This document shows, in pieces, positions 27,418 to 28,667 of a stretch of DNA of 28,667 nucleotides. The stretch comes from Sphaerosporella brunnea. Its lineage: Eukaryota; Ascomycota; Pezizomycetes; Pezizales; Pyronemataceae. Every line of letters begins with the position of its first letter. The stretch's first letter is position 1. The position numbers were made by a program, and so were the translations under genes. The DNA is taken from assembly GCA_008704415.1 (NCBI GenBank), contig VXIS01000465.1:1-28667 (forward strand), written 5' to 3'. The notes beneath the pieces are model-generated. The model had not been told where the DNA came from. It did not search any database and was given only the letters and a program-made list of their open reading frames with translations.

Positions 27418-28667
27418 ATGACCGACCGACAACTGCGCCCAAGAGAGAAAGCAGTGAACTATGCCCCTCCCCACATATCGGACGATGAGCGTGAGGTGCA
27501 GGCGGGTCCATCCACTTCAGCAGGGCCCTCGAAAGGCAAACAGCGGGCGAAAAAACGCCGCATCACCAAATCTCACTCACCAACCCCCGCTGGACGACGA
27601 AGTGATGCAGGAATCCTGCCCCAAGGCCCCGGAGTCCCTACCTTTGAGCCTATGATACCGAAAACACGACCCCACAGTGCATTTAACAAGCTGCCGGCCA
27701 CTCTTATACGTCTCAGTGATATTAGGCCTGAGGCCATTTTTAAGCTTTTTTTGACACCGTCCTTACTTGAAACGATTGCAACGCATACAAACGAGTATGC
27801 GGCAGAAAAGCGTGCAGAATTACCACCAGGAAGACCCTGGAAAGACGTCACAGCACAAGAGGTGGGAGTTTGGCTGGGAATTGTAATATACATGGGTGTT
27901 CATAGCTCTCCCGCGCTGTCAGACTACTGGAAACACGACGGCGAGAATCCAGACCACCCCATCCGCCACCATATGGGCTTAACACGCTTTGAGCAAATCA
28001 AACGGTTTCTGCACATCGCGTCGTCCACTGCACCCAGCGAAACAAAAGACGCACAAGGTCATATGCGAAGGTTATGGCACTCCAAAGTTGATCCAATCCT
28101 GGATCAGCTGCGAAAGAGTTCGCAGCAATATCGCACCCCTTCTACGCATGTAGCGGTCGATGAAGCTATGATGCGATGCACGGGGAGGTCGCAAGATACC
28201 TATAAGATGCCTTCAAAGCCAATTGAGCAAGGGTTCAAGTTTCATTGCCTCGCGGACCACGGTTACGTGTGGGACTTTGTCCCGACCTCTAATCAGGCTG
28301 GACCGGACCCTGTCGATGCTGTCGAAGGCCTTACGCAAACAGGTGAAGTCGTTTATCACCTTCTTAAAAAGCTTCCGCATGCGAGATACTTCATTGCGTA
28401 CTTGGACAATTTTTATTGTACTGTTCCGTTGCTGGCACGGTTGCGGAGAGATCTAAAAATGGGTGGTTGCGGCACGGCCCGCCCAAAGTCAAAAGAGTTT
28501 CCCGCTCAACTCTATCTTGCCAAGCAGGACGTCACCAAGCTTCCCTATCACTCCACAGAAAGTGCGATCGTCAAAGACTCTACGTGCGGTGAGAAAGTTG
28601 GGGCATTGCGATGGATTGACAATGCCCCGGTGACCATCTTGACCACCGCCTATGAGCTTGCAGCCGA
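27418..28667 (+). CDS. piggyBac-type transposase (DDE_Tnp_1_7), cut by the window end
   Basis: An uninterrupted frame of 416 codons runs from the ATG at 27418 to the window edge. A basic, disordered N-terminus (KGKQRAKKRRI) precedes the transposase fold: WKDVTAQEVGVWLGIVIYMG, HMGLTRFEQIKRFLH, VAVDEAMMRC with the first catalytic Asp at residue 248, and IAYLDNFYCTVPLLARLR with the second Asp at residue 330. The 82-residue spacing resembles the moth piggyBac enzyme (268 and 346). VTILTTAYE near the end matches the strand before the third Asp, which lies beyond the window together with the Cys-rich end. No stop or frameshift is seen, so the copy may be intact or recent. Confidence 0.9.
   Translation, partial: MTDRQLRPREKAVNYAPPHISDDEREVQAGPSTSAGPSKGKQRAKKRRITKSHSPTPAGRRSDAGILPQGPGVPTFEPMIPKTRPHSAFNKLPATLIRLSDIRPEAIFKLFLTPSLLETIATHTNEYAAEKRAELPPGRPWKDVTAQEVGVWLGIVIYMGVHSSPALSDYWKHDGENPDHPIRHHMGLTRFEQIKRFLHIASSTAPSETKDAQGHMRRLWHSKVDPILDQLRKSSQQYRTPSTHVAVDEAMMRCTGRSQDTYKMPSKPIEQGFKFHCLADHGYVWDFVPTSNQAGPDPVDAVEGLTQTGEVVYHLLKKLPHARYFIAYLDNFYCTVPLLARLRRDLKMGGCGTARPKSKEFPAQLYLAKQDVTKLPYHSTESAIVKDSTCGEKVGALRWIDNAPVTILTTAYELAA

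Noticed and set aside
1..28667. tRNA, rRNA or CRISPR arrays
   Set aside because: No clear tRNA B-box context, rRNA segment or regularly spaced repeat array was seen; a covariance-model scan would be needed to exclude degenerate small RNAs.

Overview
The window is nuclear DNA of a filamentous ascomycete (Pezizomycotina). The evidence is short introns of 46-68 nt with GT...CTAAC/CTGAC...AG signals, coding islands separated by 0.3-2 kb of low-complexity DNA, a fungal-type phosphoethanolamine cytidylyltransferase, and Tc1/mariner and piggyBac transposons. Exons were joined by hand; each proposed intron has splice signals and restores a continuous reading frame with family-specific sequence on both sides. 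Species cannot be named from sequence alone.

Left part (1-10.9 kb). A 1.3 kb non-coding stretch precedes a two-exon gene for a MEDS-PAS sensory protein fused to a fungal transcription-factor-like region (1302-3931, +). Next come a secreted Cys-rich protein (4459-5097, -), an unrecognised conserved-looking protein (5276-6595, -), a dead 1.1 kb Tc1/mariner copy with matching terminal inverted repeats (6978-8096), ECT1 for phosphatidylethanolamine synthesis (8509-9743, +), and a GFA-type zinc protein (10357-10940, -) that seems to need a GC-AG intron.

Middle part (11-20 kb). This is repeat-rich and gene-poor. It holds a 1.04 kb element with terminal inverted repeats and arrays of CGTTTGAC inside both ends, a 369 bp foldback with 103-nt arms, several microsatellites and G/C homopolymers, a small predicted mitochondrial protein (15781-16142, -), a catalytically degenerate M20/N-carbamoylase-like protein (17436-18858, -), and a broken copy of the complex I 20 kDa (PSST) subunit gene (19312-19755, -).

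Right part (20.3-28.7 kb). Two paralogous secreted PF04185-type acid phosphatase genes flank a membrane-anchored multicopper oxidase. The left phosphatase (-) uses an extra last exon to gain a GPI-anchor-like tail; the right one (+) ends without it. Both carry the same 15-nt microexon. The oxidase and right phosphatase are divergent over a 729 bp promoter holding a perfect 12-bp palindrome around CACGTG, the core bound by Pho4/NUC-1-type phosphate regulators. The three genes could form a cell-surface phosphate/metal or aromatic-turnover cluster, but that is inference. The window ends inside an open piggyBac-type transposase.

The most interesting items are the MEDS-PAS-fungal regulator fusion, the phosphatase/oxidase cluster with its conserved microexon and split anchoring, the undescribed inverted-repeat elements, and the likely M20 pseudoenzyme.
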